Source: Limanda limanda
Taxonomy: Eukaryota > Chordata > Actinopteri > Pleuronectiformes > Pleuronectidae
Assembly: GCF_963576545.1 (NCBI RefSeq)
Contig: NC_083641.1
Location: 20,289,523-20,353,522 of the forward strand
Direction: 5' to 3'
DNA length: 64,000 bases
In this document: one piece after another, positions 61,968 to 64,000 of the stretch
How positions within the stretch are numbered: the stretch's first letter is position 1
Layout of the letters: each line of letters starts with the position of its first letter
Made by a program: the position numbers and the translations under genes
Notes under the pieces: model-generated
Seen by the model: only the letters and a program-made list of their open reading frames with translations
Database searches by the model: none
What the model was told of the DNA's origin: nothing

Positions 61968-61975
61968 TATAAAAC
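61968..61975 (+). promoter_or_regulatory. TATA box of pseudogene G7
   Basis: TATAAAAC, 60 bases upstream of the former G7 ATG, in the block shared with G3 and G5 (one base deleted just after). Confidence 0.55.
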
Positions 61976-62027
61976 AAGCACTCCTGCATTAAGATCAGAG
62001 ATGGGGCTGGAGGGACGGACGGCAGTA

Positions 62028-64000
62028 ATGGGGCCATTTCTAGACACATTTTTCTCCTTTCATGGCTTCTCATTGTTGATTATGTTCCCTTCCTCCCTTT
62101 TCTCATCTGAATCCTCCACTCACTCCTCATCCTGTAAGCTCAGAAGGCAGTTTTAACTCAATGGGATGCACAAGCCTGGTGATGTGATTCTGGGTGGGTT
62201 GTTTGGCGTCCATTTCACCTCCGTGTTCTCTGAGCTGACGTTCACCTCAGAGCCGACTCAGCTCAGCTGCCAGGGGTGAGTCTCAGACTCCTGCATAAAT
62301 TCAACAGTTTTATTATATCATATGAACATATATAACTTCATAGTGGTTAATTGTGTCTGTTTATGTGTTAGCTTTGACCCTGCAGGCTTCAGATATGCCA
62401 TGACCATGGCCTTTGCTATCTAAGAGATCAACAGAAGCGCTGACCTGCTGCCTAATGTGACTCTGGGATACAGTCTGTACGATAACTGTGCTACGCTGGT
62501 GATTGGATTCAGTGCCGCGTTGTCTCTGGCAAGCGGTCGAGAGGAGGACTATCTGCTTCAGGAGGCCTGTGTGGGGCCTCCTCCAGTCCTGGGGATTGTG
62601 GGTGATTCCATGTCAACTTTTTCTATCGCCACCTCTGATGTGATAGGTTTATTCAAACTGCCCATTGTAAGTTTCTTTTCAGTCTTGACCCTAATCCATT
62701 TGAATAAATCTGAAATGTTAAATTAGGATATGTACAATGTATTACGAGGACTTTTTTTATTGTAATGAATTATTTAATGAATTCTGCTGACTTGTATGAA
62801 AAGCAATTGCTGTATGGATACCATATGTTGCTGTTTTTTAACAGGTGAGTTATTTTGCCACGTGTTCCTGCCTGAGTGACCGTCAAAGATTCCCGTCCTT
62901 CTTCAGGACTATACCAAGTGATGTTTTTCAGGTGAAACTCTATCTACAGATAACAAATTCAAATAATGTCTCACAGGAAGTTGTGTGCAAATCAAAGATG
63001 TCCCCTGGATTAAAAAATATGTTGCCTCAGACACAGTACTGGATTTAATTGAAAGCGCATGATAAGAAGAATTAATTGAGAGACATGAATCTTTGCACTC
63101 ATCCCTCCCTTTGTTCAGGTGCATGCCATGATTCAGATACTCCAACATTTTGGCTGGACGTGGGCAGGCCTTCTGGTCAGTGATGATGACTACGGACTTA
63201 ATTGAGATCTTTTCAGTCTGACTTGGCTGCGTCCGGTGGAGGTTGTCTGGCCTACACAGAGATCTTACCCTGGGGTGACGACCCAGTCGAAATGGGGAGC
63301 ATTGTGGAGGTGATGAAGAAATCCACAGCTCGTGTGGTCATCGTGTTTGCACATCGGATCCACATGATACAGTTAATGAAAAAGGTATTTACTTATCTAA
63401 CTCTTGTTGTGCCTTAAGATTTGAGAGCCAACCTCATTTTCAATTGTGCATGTGTCTCTTACTAAGTGTATTACACTGGTCTGAGTTTTGTATATTCTAT
63501 ATTTTATAATTGTTCTGTGCTACAAAGTAAATTAAAGCTGTTGTACATACGTAAGTCTGAAAAAAATATATTCAGTATTATGCAATGCACAGGTGGTGAG
63601 GCAGAATGTGACAGGCCTGCAGTAGATGGCTAGTGAAGCCTGGACAACAGCTGCTGTGCTGCAGTCCCCCGACCTCATGCCGTACCTGGGCGGAACACTG
63701 GGCATCGCCATCCGTCGGGGAGAAATACCAGGACTCAGGGACTTTCTGTTTCACATCCGTCCTGACAGAGAAGACAACACTAACAATGGAAATAGCATGG
63801 TGTGATTTTAATCTTACAAGCAGATCTGTCATTATATAATGATGAAATACTGTGATTTCAGCCTCTAAATGCATTTCAGGTGAGACAGTTTTGGGAACAC
63901 ACATTTCAGTGTAGATTTGCTCCAGCTCCGGCAGCTTGGATGGAAGCAGCAGGAGCGTTGTGCACTGGGGATGAAGACATAGAGAATGTGGAGACAGAGT
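62028..64000 (+). pseudogene. OlfC (V2R-like) pseudogene G7, cut by the window end
   Basis: This is a paralog of G3/G5. Exon equivalents are 62028-62275, 62372-62666, 62845-62931, 63119-63384, 63593-63799 and 63880->64000, with splice sites preserved. Four lesions are seen: TAA at codon 43 (62154-62156, TAT in paralogs), TAA at 62421-62423 (GAA in G3), a 4-bp deletion near 63197-63205 that shifts the frame and exposes TGA in the ligand-contact DYG segment, and TAG at 63623-63625 (TGG in paralogs). Exon lengths are otherwise as in G3, so the loss is recent. Its upstream region was separated from G6 by the 9.7-kb hAT. Confidence 0.93.

Overview
The window is teleost fish DNA. It has spliced vertebrate genes, Tol2-like and other hAT transposons, a chromodomain Ty3/gypsy retrotransposon and a Kolobok-like TTAA element. 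Its backbone is a cluster of family C olfactory receptor genes (OlfC, V2R-like): signal peptide, Venus-flytrap ligand-binding domain, nine-cysteine domain and 7TM domain.

Receptor order is G1 (+, 1-2711, 3' part only), G2 (-, 5541-10623), G3 (+, 12002-16274), G4 (-, 20971-26061), G5 (+, 28178-32530), G6 (-, 46060-51051) and G7 (+, 62028-64000, pseudogene cut by the window end). G2/G3, G4/G5 and G6/G7 are three copies of one head-to-head pair, duplicated in tandem. G2, G4 and G6 share one structure: 8 exons of identical lengths, 861 codons. G3 and G5 share another: 9 exons, 881 codons. In both types the ancestral large third exon, still undivided in G1, has been split, but at different places. 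Every exon phase sums correctly in G2-G6, so these five look functional.

The duplicated units supply empty sites for dating the insertions. A Tol2-like hAT (16661-18474) and a second copy of that family (about 41640-44535) both carry antisense 18S rRNA/ITS1 sequence. A solo LTR lies at 19987-20750 and a hAT at 26937-27807. A 7.46-kb TTAA-flanked Kolobok-like element fills 34059-41517; it holds a multi-exon, damaged transposase and, on the other strand, an intact four-exon gene resembling the cytoplasmic domain of P2X7. A 9.7-kb hAT (51924-61638) separates G6 from G7 and has a young, intact Ty3/gypsy chromovirus (53338-58481) nested in an intron.

Expected biology: the OlfC receptors would sit in the membrane of olfactory sensory neurons and bind amino-acid-like odorants, since the family's ligand-contact positions are kept. 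Exon limits were set by eye from splice signals, reading frame and paralog comparison. Family names rest on motif recognition, not on a database search.
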